Source: Nageia nagi (lineage: Eukaryota; Pinophyta). From it: 64,000 bases of DNA. The notes below the pieces were generated by a model. It saw only the letters and a list, made by a program, of their open reading frames with translations. It did not search any database and was not told the origin of the DNA. The stretch spans positions 100,068,001 to 100,132,000 of the forward strand of contig JBITNC010000001.1 in the NCBI GenBank assembly GCA_050084985.1, written 5' to 3'. Positions 21,988 through 31,934 of this stretch are shown here, piece by piece; position 1 is the stretch's first letter, and each line of letters starts with the position of its first letter. A program made the translations under genes and the position numbers.

Positions 21988-22605
21988 GTTAAGGCATTTA
22001 GGTATTAGTTTCATATCAAAAGAGATCCATATGTATCTAGTATAGATATATAAGTACTCAAATGAATACATAAAATCAAGCACTCATGATATAAGAAAGA
22101 AACACCTCCAAAGCCTATGGTACCTTGGCAAATATTTGATCAAAAAAATCAATAGTCTATATAGGAAAAAAGTGGTTTTATTTGTGTTTCATATATTTCA
22201 GTAAGAAGAATGAGATCTCTATCACCAATTATATATTTCAATGATCATGGAGAAGAGAATAAAGAGTTACCATAATTCTAAATATTAATCTTTATATAAT
22301 ACCAAATACCTTATGCTTAGCATCATGTTGATGTAAGCAAAGGTTTAGTCCATCTGAAAGGAGGGCTATCACATACCCAAACTCTACCATTTCAATGAAT
22401 CATCTATTTACCATAGTTCTTGGTCTTAATCATTTTAACTTTTTATCTTTGGGTTCTTCATATTTTATTTGAGTCAAGTCCTCATCCAGGAATATATCAT
22501 TTAGAATAAAAATAATTTCCTCTTCACTCATAAGGCTTGTATTTGTTCCCTTGTTGAATAGAAATGAATGATAAGCATTTCATTAAGGATAGACCAAGCC
22601 TTATC
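21988..22605. other. Unassigned spacer between Gy-1 and Cop-2
   Basis: These 618 AT-rich bases match none of the repeats in the window as far as I can see. A minus-strand stretch near 22590-22440 reads open for about 40 codons (NKGTNTSLMSEEEIIFILND ...) but has no recognised domain. It may be older repeat or original target DNA. Confidence 0.4.
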
Positions 22606-22671
22606 TATTGGAATCTATAATGCATTATTGTAAGGTCTCTTTATGTAATTCATTTAATACTTAAAGGTATA
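22606..22671 (+). repeat. Cop-2 5' LTR, first part
   Basis: Sixty-six bases align with the first 71 bases of the Cop-1 LTR, with TG at the end changed to TA. The piece stops at the centre of a palindrome, where Gy-2 is inserted, and the LTR continues at 58560. Confidence 0.75.
22667..22671. repeat. Target-site duplication of Gy-2, left copy
   Basis: GTATA here and GTATC at 58555-58559 agree at four of five bases. Age explains the mismatch. The joined flanks restore a continuous Cop-2 LTR, which supports the call independently. Confidence 0.8.
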
Positions 22672-24254
22672 TGTTATTCTTGTAGAATCACACTTTGAAG
22701 GGGTAAAATTCTTTCAATTCATTATTCTTTATTCTATTATTCTTTACTCAATAAATTCCCTTCTAGAAGTCTCGCTCCTTATATCCCTTTCTTTCACAAT
22801 TGTAAATGTTGTACATAAGATAAAATGTACATACAATTGTCTTTGTTAAGTCCAAATCTCATCAAAGGTCTTGTTACTTATTTTTAGGTCATGTGTAAAC
22901 TAGGTGTTATCTTTGGGTATTGTTGTATATAATTATCAGTACTAGGTTAAGTCACTTAGTAGGAGATGTACCAAGACCCATGGAGTTCTAGAAAATGAGA
23001 TGTACTTGATAAAAGAAATCAACAAGTTTTAATTTCATCCATCATTGGGTGTTCCAAAATATCTCAATGGTTTGAAATTTTGCAATGATCACATTTAATA
23101 GACCTCAGTAATTTTAAGTTATGACATCACACTTTTGGAGGAAAATCGATGGGTGGTAAGGCTTCTCAGATACTCAACAACCCCCACTAAGGAAAAGCAA
23201 GACTTGCCAAGAAAGGATGAAGACTATAAGAGGAGGGGAATACTTGGGTTCACTCAATCAAGAGTGTATGACCCCCAAGACTCTACCAACATGTTGACTA
23301 TAGCTCATATCCATATGGCAATAGTAGTTCACCCTTAGGTTTGATCGAAACATCTTTCATCACCCTTACAATAATCGCAACCTGGAGCTATAGTGAAAAA
23401 TATTTAATGGTTGCAGACACTTAGGTAGCTGATACCTATAGAAAGAGGTTGATCATACCAATCAAGATAGCAAACCATACCCAATAAATTTAGAAATGGT
23501 TGCAAAAGGTCATAGTTAAAGATAAATATGATGGATTACGGATGGATAGGTATAGATATTAAAGATTTGCAAATTCCCAAGCATTGGTGTTGAGTTAGGA
23601 AATTACTATAAAATATGTTACATTTGTAGATTATATTGTACAGTTATATTCTTATTCTAAATTAGTTAAGAGAATTAATGGTGGAAAACCACCTTTTGTA
23701 AATAAAACTCTATAAATAGTGGATTGTTAAAGGTCCAAACAGTTAGATATTTAAGCAAAGTTGCTCATTGTAAGAAGTATTTTCATACATGATAATATAA
23801 AGACATCATATAATTTTTCCCTCTACATATTATGGCTATTATTCTACTTTGTATCCATTATGTGTGAAATATCATCTAAGTTGTGGTTATGTATTGCAAT
23901 TGCAAGACCTCAAGAGTAAGGTAGTTGATCTATCCTTAGTCTTGGCTATGGATTCCTTCCTATGCAATAATGCTTGGGCTAAATAGTTTTAGATTTTTTT
24001 CTTATTATTTGAATTATATTATTCAATAGTTTAGATTATCTCTCTTTCCTATTACCCTTTCCTTGTTTGTCCCTTTCTTGTTACTTTTAACCTCTTTCAC
24101 TGATAGGAACAGGTGTATAACCTATAGATTGAGTAGAAAACCCTTACAAGTGCATTGTCCCACCAATTTTTTGCTCTCTCAAAAGACCTTTTTGATGTTA
24201 ATGATGGAGTATTTACCATACCAAACCTCTAATGTTACATCATTATGATCAATA
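22672..24254 (+). repeat. Gy-2 5' LTR
   Basis: It starts TGTTATTCTTG and ends GATCAATA (CA to TA). One TGACATCA palindrome lies near 23124 and a TATA box (TATAAATAG) at 23711-23719. The last 450 bases (R/U5) resemble those of Gy-1, although the U3 parts differ. Confidence 0.88.
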
Positions 24255-24274
24255 GTAATATAGGATCTCATTTT

Positions 24275-24292
24275 TGGTACGCTCAATGGGAC
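24275..24292 (+). promoter_or_regulatory. Gy-2 primer-binding-site-like motif
   Basis: TGGTACGCTCAATGGGAC after a T run, 20 bases from the LTR end, is equivalent to the motifs of Gy-1 and Gy-3. The primer tRNA is not assigned. The leader to gag (24293-24644) shows nothing else. Confidence 0.6.
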
Positions 24293-24644
24293 AAGAGCAA
24301 ATTTCCATATCATTTGGGCATGAATAGGACAAATAGTTCTTACTATTAGGCTATCACCCTTGTGTTTAAATATTATAAGGATTTATTAAACCTTATTGGA
24401 AACTCTGCTATCATACTAGTGACCTTTTCAAACCCTATCACCTCTAGAATGTAGATTTAGCAAAAGTAGTGCTAGAAATTCCTTTAGATATCCTAGATTT
24501 CAAGAGTTATCAATTCCTCAAAGGAGGACTAGGCAAAAGATTTGTTGCACCTTATCCCCTCAAATTCCTTTAAGATTTGTCCCATTAATAGTCATATTTG
24601 AATCAATCTAGCAAGATCCTTAACCTCATACCAATGGTCAAACT

Positions 24645-24899
24645 ATGGCTCAACCTACACCTATAGTTTTCCTTGCTTGGAATAATAGTCATCCCTTGGT
24701 AGTTCCTACCAACTCTCTATCTATTCCCCAAGAAGCCATTAAGGTGTTACCCAAATATGATGGGTCAGGAAAAGTGCCTTATGATCACTTCCAAGATATA
24801 TCTTTATTGGCTTCAAGTTTTGATATTACTAATGAAAATATCATGACTAGGATGTTGTCACATTATTTTGAAGGTAAAGTAGTTGAATCGATTAAAACT
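24645..24899 (+). pseudogene. gag: Gy-2 gag, first part
   Basis: The ATG at 24645 opens MAQPTPIVFLAWNNSHPLVV, followed by IKVLPKYDGSGKVPYDHFQD and SHYFEGKVVESIKT. The frame is open for 85 codons up to the Cop-1 insertion and matches Gy-1 gag closely. It continues at 33255. Confidence 0.85.
24895..24899. repeat. Target-site duplication of Cop-1, left copy
   Basis: AAACT is repeated exactly at 33250-33254. Confidence 0.96.
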
Positions 24900-24952
24900 T
24901 GTTAGAATTTGTAATGAAATATTGTGAATATCTAAACTCCTTGTAAATTCAA

Positions 24953-24991
24953 TTAATCACTTAAAGGTATGTAGATACCTTAAGTGATTAA
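24953..24991. repeat. Palindrome in Cop-1 LTR U3
   Basis: TTAATCACTTAAAGGTAT (24953-24970) and ATACCTTAAGTGATTAA (24975-24991) pair with one unpaired base around the loop GTAG. The same structure, with paired changes, is in the Cop-2 LTR, where Gy-2 inserted at its centre. The second copy in the 3' LTR is at 32814-32852. Confidence 0.85.
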
Positions 24992-25121
24992 TAGAATTCT
25001 TTAATATGTAGACTTTGACTTTACCAAAGTGGGTAGTTGGTAGGTTGAAGTTTGGTGATAAATTTAATGTAACCCTAACCTTACCCTTGGGTTAAAGGAA
25101 GGTTAGGGAGGTGCTCTCAAC

Positions 25122-25131
25122 CTATAAATAG
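25122..25131 (+). promoter_or_regulatory. TATA box in Cop-1 5' LTR
   Basis: CTATAAATAG is followed by AGGGCCTCTCC. The Cop-2 LTR has CTATAAATAGAGGGACCTCTCC, so the box and initiator area are conserved. Confidence 0.85.
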
Positions 25132-25390
25132 AGGGCCTCTCCTCATGTAAACATATCTAAGTTTTGAGTAAAATTACTCTACTTGGTTGTGTAGGAGAGA
25201 GCTAGAGAATAGTTGTAAGAGAGACATAGATTTGAGAATAAGAGAACTAGTTGTGGATGTACTCCCAAGGAGGGAGGAACCACATTATATTGATGTGTTA
25301 TCTTGAGTGATTGTGTTATCTTGTGTACACATGAGTTTCCTAGTCTAAGGTCCTAAAGGATTTGTTTAGATCTAGTTCAAATCCTTCAAT

Positions 25391-25403
25391 TGGTATCAGA
25401 GCC
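25391..25403 (+). promoter_or_regulatory. Cop-1 primer binding site, initiator tRNA-Met
   Basis: TGGTATCAGAGCC, two bases after the LTR, is the exact complement of the 3' end of plant initiator tRNA-Met, the usual copia primer. Confidence 0.96.
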
Positions 25404-25993
25404 TTGTTGTGGAAGCTCTTCTTCTAGGTGTAGACATTCTCCTTGTTGTGGAAGCTCTTCTTTTGGTGTGGAAGCTACATCTTGAAGGTTCATCCTTCTT
25501 CACTCCTCATCTTTCACCCCCTTGGTGAGGTAAATTTTAAAGAGCAGGTATAAAGATTCTCCTCATTTGGTCATTTATTTTGATTATTACATAATGCTAC
25601 TAACACCTTATTTGCTATGTGTTAGTCCCTTTTTTTAAAGTTATGATTAACAAGTTGCAATTTTTTACTAATCCTCTATGTTACTTACAAGTTTAAATTG
25701 TTATAGTTCTTTTAAAAAGGGTTAGTATACAACAATTGTAATTTGTTGGTCATGTTATATTGAACTTAAAAGTTGTGTTGGTTCAATTATTTGATTTAAT
25801 ACCAATATATGATGCAAAATAGCAATACTTGTACTAACATTTTTTATGTTAGTAGTAATGTATTATTATGAAATTTCTCATATATACTATCATTAGTGAG
25901 TTAGTGATATGATCCTAAGCAAAAGGCATCAACATTTCCAAAAATAAAAGGAGGAAAATTTGTTTTTTGAGTTGTAAAAGCTCAAATTATCTA

Positions 25994-25997
<4 letters not shown>

Positions 25998-26036
<39 letters not shown>
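25998..26036. repeat. (AT)n microsatellite
   Basis: About 38 bases of alternating AT in the Cop-1 leader. Confidence 0.95.
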
Positions 26037-26040
<4 letters not shown>

Positions 26041-26213
26041 ATTTTGTTTAAAACATAATCACAAATATATAGTTTTATTTTGTTTAATTTTGTTTACAAT
26101 AATCAAAACAAAATTACATATATTTTAATCTATTTAAATACTCAAACCTATATATATATTTTTTATTGTGTTTTTTTCAATTTATTTACAATCACAATAA
26201 ATAAATATCTATT

Positions 26214-26366
26214 GGGGGGTCATTAGATAAAAATTAAATCAAAATTATATTTAGGGGGTCCAAATTAAATCAATTAAATTGAATCCAATTTGAAAATCAG
26301 GGGGGGGTCATTAATTAACATTAAATCGTATCAATTTGATTAAATCCAAATTACAACAAGGGGGTC
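26214..26366 (+). repeat. Degenerate tandem repeat with G-runs in Cop-1 leader
   Basis: Four units begin with runs of 5-8 G followed by TC (26214, 26254, 26300, 26360) and continue with AATTAAATC-rich sequence, spacing 40-60 bases. Similar G-runs occur at about 26754 and 27051 and in the Cop-2 leader at about 61850-61890. Confidence 0.6.
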
Positions 26367-26700
26367 CTCCGTGCGTGTGCGGCCTCTGGTGGCTCCTCCC
26401 GCCCACCATCGCTCCACGCTCTGTCACCCACCTCCCTGGTGGCTCCTCCTGTCCACTGCTACCCCCGCGTCCACCTCCCACCGCACGGTGTCTCCTTCGT
26501 CTCCTCCGCCTCTGCCACATGATGTCGCAGCCCTTCTCCCTGGTGGCTCCACCCCCACGTGCCCTCTCCTCCTGCCCACCTCCATGCTCCTCATTGCATG
26601 GACTCCACTGATCGTAGCATCTGCACCCACTACCCAGCTTCTCCACCACCTTGAGGCTTCCACTTGGCTCCTTCCCATTTTTTTTGTCAACTTTAGTTGT
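26360..26700 (+). other. GC- and CpG-rich island in Cop-1 leader
   Basis: About 330 bases are rich in C and CpG within AT-rich surroundings, with the repeated phrase GGTGGCTCC (three times). Long open frames on both strands (for example 26371-26703 plus, 26311-26649 minus) reflect lack of AT-rich stops, encode Pro/Ser/Arg-rich low-complexity chains and are not called as genes. Cop-2 has a C-rich block at 59826-60040 at a similar place, so it may belong to the family. Confidence 0.7.
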
Positions 26701-27408
26701 TGAGCCTTAATTTTTTACCCACTACCTATTTACTTTGATTTGTTTAAAAACACAAGGGGGGGAGTCATATTTTACAACTACCATGCATTTAATTGTTTAT
26801 TGACTGAGGAGTATTTTTTTAGTGCTTAAACTAGGAGAAGCATTAAAAATTGGGGTATGGGTCTCCTATTACAACTTACACACTTATCCTTCTTAGGCAT
26901 TTTTCTTTACTTGCTTCCAAGTCAATTGCTCCCATTAAATGCACTTAGGCATACTTAGCCTATTTCTACTATTCTACTCAACATTGCATGTTTCATTTAA
27001 GTGCATATGCCATCTCTAAGCATAGTAAAAAGGGATACATCTTTAAGTAAAAAGGGGGGGACTTGGTATAATTTTTTTTACTTAAATTTTATCTAGATGT
27101 TGCATATGATGCATGTATCTTGTTTGAAGAATAAAACATGCTTAGGACTTAAATTTTTAATGCATGATGCATGCTTACTTAAATTTTTAAGTCATGAAAC
27201 AATGCATGTTATGAATTAAATACTAAGTAGGACTTAGTTCTTTGTTTAATTCATTAAGTGCTTGAATAAATTGAGAAAAATATGAAAAATGTAAAAGTCC
27301 TTTAGGGGTTAGAACAAAACCCATTGGACTCAATTTTTGGCCTCTTAAGGTTACAAGTTCGTGTGGATGGAGTATTTTCACTTTACTTTATATTTTTTGC
27401 ACATTTGC

Positions 27409-27893
27409 TTATACTTGCAATACGCAAAAATTTGAAAAGTAACCCCTAAAATGAATACATCCGCACGTATTTTCCACAACATGACTTGTTTGGGGAGCCA
27501 TGAGGTGAGGATAGGGTAGACTGGAGCCCTTTTAGTCCGAAGAACTGAGTGGTGGTAAGTTCATCTTAATTGCCCCTAAGACCTCTGTTGGATTGGACAT
27601 AACTCTATTAGGTGGACAGGCATGTGTGTAGTGATACCACATGTTCGCACGTCCATTCAGGGATTATCCTGATAACCTAGGAGGAAAACTGAAACCCTTA
27701 ATCAAGATAATTAAAATGGCCGGTCCAAGATACGTCAGATCCTTGGAAAATAGTAGGTACTTCTCCTTGTGAGAGTATATCACTGACCACGGTGAACTGG
27801 TTGAGGACTGGTAGTACCTGGGCTCCACCTTGTGGGCATCCAGGTGAAGGCCTAATTCTATACAAGAAAACAACCCCAACTTTATCCTTCTAT
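27409..27893 (+). other. Conserved leader block shared by Cop-1 and Cop-2
   Basis: Many phrases match Cop-2 62426-62885 in the same order: AACATGACTTG-TTGGGGAGCCA, GACATAACTC, GATACCACATGT, AATCAAGATAAT, GAGAGTATAT, GGTTGAGGACTGGTAG and GGGCATCCAGG-GAAGGCC. It is noncoding in both. Being better kept than the rest of the leader, it is a candidate packaging, dimerisation or translation signal. Confidence 0.7.
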
Positions 27894-28013
27894 GGATCAT
27901 GGTTAATGAGTTTACACATGTGGGAAATGTTTGCTTATTAGATGTTTTATATGTATAGATGAAAATTGTAAAAGTTTACATTCTTATTGCATATTTATTT
28001 GTTTCTTGTAGCA

Positions 28014-28904
28014 ATGGTTGAAACCTTCGTTCCCAAGCACATACTCGATGGTTCCAACTTTGGAATATGGGAACCACGTATGAAAGTCAAGTTACAAGCA
28101 AGGAAGCTGTGGCAGATAGTTAGTGAAGACGTGGTTGCTCCTACCGATGAGAAGGCCCTTGAAGTATACAACTCAAAGAATGAGTTAGCAACTTCTATGA
28201 TTTACCGTGCAGTTTCAAATGATGTCCTTCTCATGATTTCTTCATCAACTTCAGCAAAGGAAGCTTGGGATAGGTTAAAGAAAATTTACCTTGGGTCCAA
28301 ATTTTCAAGGAGATTTACCATTCTACAAAAGTTGTTGCAGTATCAACAAAGTGAAGATGAAAGTGCCTCCATCTACTTAAACAAAATCATTGACCTCAGG
28401 ACACAATTGGTTGGTTGTGGGTGCAACTGGATCAATGATGAGTTCATGGTCTTCATCATTCTACAAAGCCTTACTACAAAGTTCAGCAACTTTGTCACAG
28501 TTATGGAAATAAGGCTCGATGATGAAGAAGATGTCATCTCACTTGATAACCTTTCTAGACTTCTTCTGAAGCATGAGGAAACTTTGAACAAAAAAATGTT
28601 GAACCTTTCTCCAAAGGACCATAGCATTGCTCTAGGAGCAACCAAAACTCCTTTCAAGAAAAAGTTCAAACATTACAAATTCAAAGACAACAAGTCCTCA
28701 TCTACCTTTAGGAAGTATGACAAAAAGGGCAACAACAACAATCATGGCAACTACAGGCACAGGAATGATAAAGCAGGATCAAGCAATCCAACACCTCAGG
28801 AAAAGTTTGATGGGAATTGTAACTTCTGTGGCATCTTTGGGCACAAAGAGTATGATTGTCGCAAAAGAAATTTGCTCAAAAAGGAAAGGGAAATGCAAAT
28901 GTGA
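28014..28904 (+). pseudogene. gag: Cop-1 gag
   Basis: The ATG at 28014 (MVETFVPKHILDGSNFGIWE) is chosen over an in-frame ATG at 27987 because Cop-2 starts at the matching position and the splice acceptor lies just before. The UBN2-type capsid region covers residues ~10-200 (GSNFGIWEPRMKVKL, WDRLKKIYLGSKFSRRFTI, LDNLSRLLLKHEE). A basic Asn-rich stretch and one CCHC knuckle (CNFCGIFGHKEYDC, near 28820-28860) follow. The frame ends at 28904, overlapping the next frame by 49 bases. Gag itself looks intact and could build particles. Copia Gag and Pol are normally one frame, so the shift is probably a one-base loss. Confidence 0.92.
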
Positions 28905-29760
28905 GAAATTTCAATAATAAAAAGAAGAACAAGCATGCTGCTTCTGTTGCCTACTACTCAATGACTCAAACTATTTCAAAAGATTGGATTATTGATTCAG
29001 GATGCACTAATCACATGTGTTATGAAAAAGATAAGTTTGAAAACTTTCATAAGTACAAAAAGGATGCAGTTGTGATAGGTGATAATACAGTCCTTGATGT
29101 TCATGGAATAGGGAGTGTGAAGATTCATGGAAAGACTCTTGATAATGTCTTTTATGTGCCTAAACTAAGGATGAATCTCATCTCCGTGATTCAAGTTACA
29201 AGGAAAGGATGCTCATTTGAGTTTACCTCACACTCTTGGTGTGTTAAGAAAGGACTTGCCACTTTGATGAAAGGATTAGTAAAAGATGACCTTTATATTG
29301 TGGATCAAGTACCTTCAAAGATTTGTCTTGCTACAAATGTTTGTTCAAAAGGTAATCTTTGGCATCAACGATTAGGACACCTTAACCACAAGAGTATTCA
29401 AGCTATGAAAACTCAAGAACTTGTGGAAGGTTTACCTAATATTTCACCCACAGTTGGTCTTTGTGAAAGGTGCATTCTAGGAAAGATGCATAGGCAAAAG
29501 TTTGAAAAAGATAAGGCAACTCGGGCTACTTGTCCTCTTCAGCTTGTGCATTCAGATTTGATGGGTCCATTTCAGACTAAGTCACTAGGTGGAGCTTCTT
29601 ATGTTCTGACCTTCATTGATGACTTCAGTAGGATGACATTTGGTTATCTACTTGAGCACAAGGATCAAACTTTTGACAGGTTTCAAGACTTCAAGGCACT
29701 TGTTGAAAATCAAACTGATTTTAAGATCAAGATGCTGAGATCTGACAATGGGGTGAATAT
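28856..29760 (+). pseudogene. Cop-1 protease and integrase, first part
   Basis: This frame carries the retropepsin site DWIIDSGCTNHM (28981-29016), intact DSG. The pre-integrase zinc region is LWHQRLGHLNHKSIQAM with CERCILGKMHRQKF (29358-29510). The integrase core has its first Asp in LVHSDLMGPF (about 29550) and second Asp in LRSDNG (about 29740). At about 29749, in a run of G, the frame is lost; the conserved remainder of the core is in another frame downstream. The ORF runs on to 29953 as a shadow without homology. Confidence 0.92.
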
Positions 29761-30099
29761 AATAGCAATGAGTTTAATGACTTTTGTGTTAAACATGGGA
29801 TTAAGCGACAATTCACAATCCCTTACACCCCTCAGCAAAATGGCATTACTGAAAGGAAGAATCGCACCATTATGGAAATGGCAAGATGCATGTTGGGTAA
29901 CCTTCCTAGTTTCTTATGGGGTGAAGCTGTTCACACTACTATTCACACCCTAAATAGGTGTCCTACTAAGGCAGTTGAAGGTAAAACTCCATATGAAGCA
30001 TGGACAGGAAAGAAACCTAACCTCTCACACTTCAGGGTCTTCGGTTGTGATGCATTTTCCTTCATTACCTCAGAGAAAAGAAAGAAGCTAGATAAATGA
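29761..30099 (+). pseudogene. Cop-1 integrase, second part
   Basis: In the shifted frame the region shows the catalytic Glu context PQQNGITERKN (about 29830-29863), then MEMARCMLGNLPSFLWGEAV and the C-terminal part TPYEAWTGKKPNLSHFRVFGC. It ends at the TGA at 30097-30099, which replaces a conserved Trp codon by one G-to-A change. Confidence 0.9.
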
Positions 30100-30400
30100 T
30101 CAAAAAAATGCATCTTTGTGGGGTATGATAATCAGCATAGAGGTTACAGGCTCTACTCTTCATCCCATAAAATAGTCTTTGTGTCTAGGGATGTTAAGTT
30201 CAATGAACTTTCTAAGGATACGACCTCTCATGCTGAAGTGTCTGATACAGATGATTCTTCGCCTGCACCTAACTGGTTGGATGAGCATGTAGAGAAGTCA
30301 CCACAAGAGCAAAATTCTCCAGCACAGAGAATTACAAGAAGTATGACCTTGAATAAATCCTATTTGCCAAAATTGATAATATGCATGGGCCATCAACCTT
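30100..30400 (+). pseudogene. Cop-1 integrase-RT linker
   Basis: KKCIFVGYDNQHRGYRLYSS and FVSRDVKFNE are the usual end of copia integrase. An acidic Ser-rich linker follows (DTDDSSPAPNW), then ITRSMTLNKSYLPK. Around 30360-30400 the frame shifts again, by one base in the same direction as the other two. Confidence 0.85.
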
Positions 30401-31235
30401 CAAAGAAGCTTCCAAGCAAGAGTGTTGGATGGAAGCTATGAAAGTTGAGTATGAGGCTCTCATGAAAAATGAAACTTGGGATTTGGTTCCTTATCCCAAT
30501 GAGAAAAATATAATTGGCAATAAATGGATATACAAGGTCAAGTACAATTCTGATGGAAAAATTGAAAAATACAAGGCAAGATTAGTGGCCAAAGGATTCG
30601 CTCAAAAATATGGTATTGATTATGAGGAAACCTTTGCTCCTGTAGCCAAGATGCCTACTGTCAGAATAATTCTTGCTCTTTCTGCAGCTCAAGGATGGAA
30701 AGCTTTTCAACTTGATGTCAAAAGTGCATTTCTCAATGGTGACTTGGATGTTGAAATCTACATGAATCAACTAGAAGGATTTATTCCAGAAGGAAAAGAG
30801 TCTCTTGTGTGTAAGCTAAAGAAGTCTTTGTATGGACTTAAGCAAGCACCTAGAGCATGGTACAAGAAAATTTCAGGATTCTTTGCAGATATTGGTTTTT
30901 CCAAGTGCTTCTCAGATTCAGATCTATATGTACTCAATCAAGGACAAGACGTGGTCATAATTCTCCTTTATGTGGATGATCTTCTCATAACAGGCAATAA
31001 TATTGAAATCATCCAAGAGTGCATCTCCAAACTCAAGGCAACATTTGAAATGATTGATCTAGGTCTATTGCATTACTATCTTGGGATGCAAGTATACCAA
31101 CACAAAGATTGTACTTATCTTAGTCAATCTAAGTATATATCAGACATCTTGCAAAAGTTTGGAATGGAGGAGTGTAAATATGCTGCAATACCTGTTTCTT
31201 CTAGAATTGTTATATCACTGAGCTCAGATTCTTAG
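30381..31235 (+). pseudogene. Cop-1 reverse transcriptase
   Basis: A 284-codon frame holds a nearly complete copia RT: WMEAMKVEYEALMKNETWDL, IGNKWIYKVKYNSDG, YKARLVAKGFAQKYGIDYEE, FQLDVKSAFLNGDL, SLYGLKQAPRAWYKK and the catalytic LLYVDDLLITG (30964-30996) with YVDD intact. LGMQVYQHKD and YLSQSKYISDILQKFGM follow. It ends at TAG 31233-31235 (one C-to-T change from a Gln codon). Confidence 0.95.
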
Positions 31236-31934
31236 TTGGCTGATGCTACAGCTTATAGACAATTGATTGGTAGTCTTCTGTATCTGACTATCTCTCATCC
31301 TGATATTGCCTTTGCAGTGAATCTGATGGCATGATTCATGCAAAAACCATATGTTGAACACCTCAATGTTGTTAAGCAAATCTTGAGGTATGTCACAGGG
31401 ACAAAGGATCTTTCTCTTAAGTATTCCAAAGTGCCCTCAATTGTTCTCTCAGGGTTCTCAGATTCTGATTATGGGGGAGCTAGAGATGACAGAAAATCAA
31501 CCTCTGCATATGTGTTTAGCATTGGTTCAGGTGCTATCTCTTGGGCTTCCAAGAAGTAACCTACTGTGACTCTTTCTACCACCGAAGCCGAATATCGAGC
31601 CATGTCTGTTGCCACCCAAGAAGCTATTTGGCTAAGACATCTTCTGAATGAAATTGGGTATACGCAAAATGGCCCATCTCTTATTTCATCAGATAATCAA
31701 TCGGCTATCTCTTTGGCTAAGAATCCTGTGTTCCATCAGCGAACCAAACATGTAGAAATCCAAGCTCATTTTATCAGGGAGAAGGTTTTAGATGACATCA
31801 TACACTTGCAGTATTGTCCATCTACTGAAAACTCTGCTGATTTGTTCACCAAGCCCCTTCCTGAAGCTCAATTCTGCAAGCTTAGGGATTCTCTTGGGTT
31901 GGTGAAGTTGCCCTCAAGGGGGAGTGAAGTTTAA
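31236..31934 (+). pseudogene. Cop-1 RT connection and RNase H
   Basis: In the same frame as RT: YRQLIGSLLYLTISHPDIAF, TGA at 31332-31334, LRYVTGTKDLSLKYSK, GFSDSDYGGARDDRKSTSAY (RNase H Asp), TAA at 31557-31559, LSTTEAEYRAMSVATQEAIW (Glu), ISSDNQSAISLAKNPVFHQR (Asp) and TKHVEIQAHFIREKV. Domains are complete apart from the two nonsense codons, both one C-to-T change from conserved Arg and Gln codons. It ends LVKLPSRGSEV*, overlapping the first polypurine tract. Confidence 0.94.
31916..31924 (+). promoter_or_regulatory. Internal polypurine tract of Cop-1
   Basis: AAGGGGGAG, followed by TG, lies at the end of pol, where most plant copia elements have the tract that primes plus-strand synthesis. 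Here the LTR does not follow; an 836-base tail does. Confidence 0.7.

Larger units (their letters stand above)
24900..25388 (+). repeat. Cop-1 5' LTR
   Basis: It runs TGTTAGAATTT to AATCCTTCA, 489 bp. A palindrome lies at 24953-24991 and a TATA box at 25122-25131. It is identical by eye to 32761-33249, so insertion is very recent or the LTRs were homogenised by gene conversion. Confidence 0.97.
25530..28011 (+). other. Predicted leader intron of Cop-1
   Basis: TTGGTGAG|GTAAAT at 25522-25535 is a strong donor and TTTGTTTCTTGTAG|CA, ending at 28011, is a strong acceptor two bases before the gag ATG (28014). Cop-2 keeps both, TTGGTGAG|GTAAAA at 59116-59129 and CTTCTTTTGTAG at 63131-63142, although most of the leader between has diverged. 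Splicing would join the short 5' exon to gag and remove 2,482 bases with upstream ATGs. This is a prediction from sequence only. Confidence 0.6.

Noticed and set aside
25998-26036. AT repeat as a possible replication origin or matrix attachment site
   Set aside because: A plain microsatellite in a transposon leader; nothing supports a special role.
26311-26703. Long overlapping open frames on both strands (88-112 codons)
   Set aside because: They result from the GC-rich island, which has few stop codons. The predicted chains are low-complexity Pro/Ser/Arg sequences without homology or conservation.
28373-28669. Minus-strand 98-codon ORF
   Set aside because: Antisense shadow of the intact Cop-1 gag frame.
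28856-28904. Programmed frameshift between Cop-1 gag and pol
   Set aside because: Plant copia Gag-Pol is usually one frame, no slippery heptamer with a clear stimulator is evident, and two more shifts in the same direction occur downstream, so simple base loss (or assembly error) is more likely.
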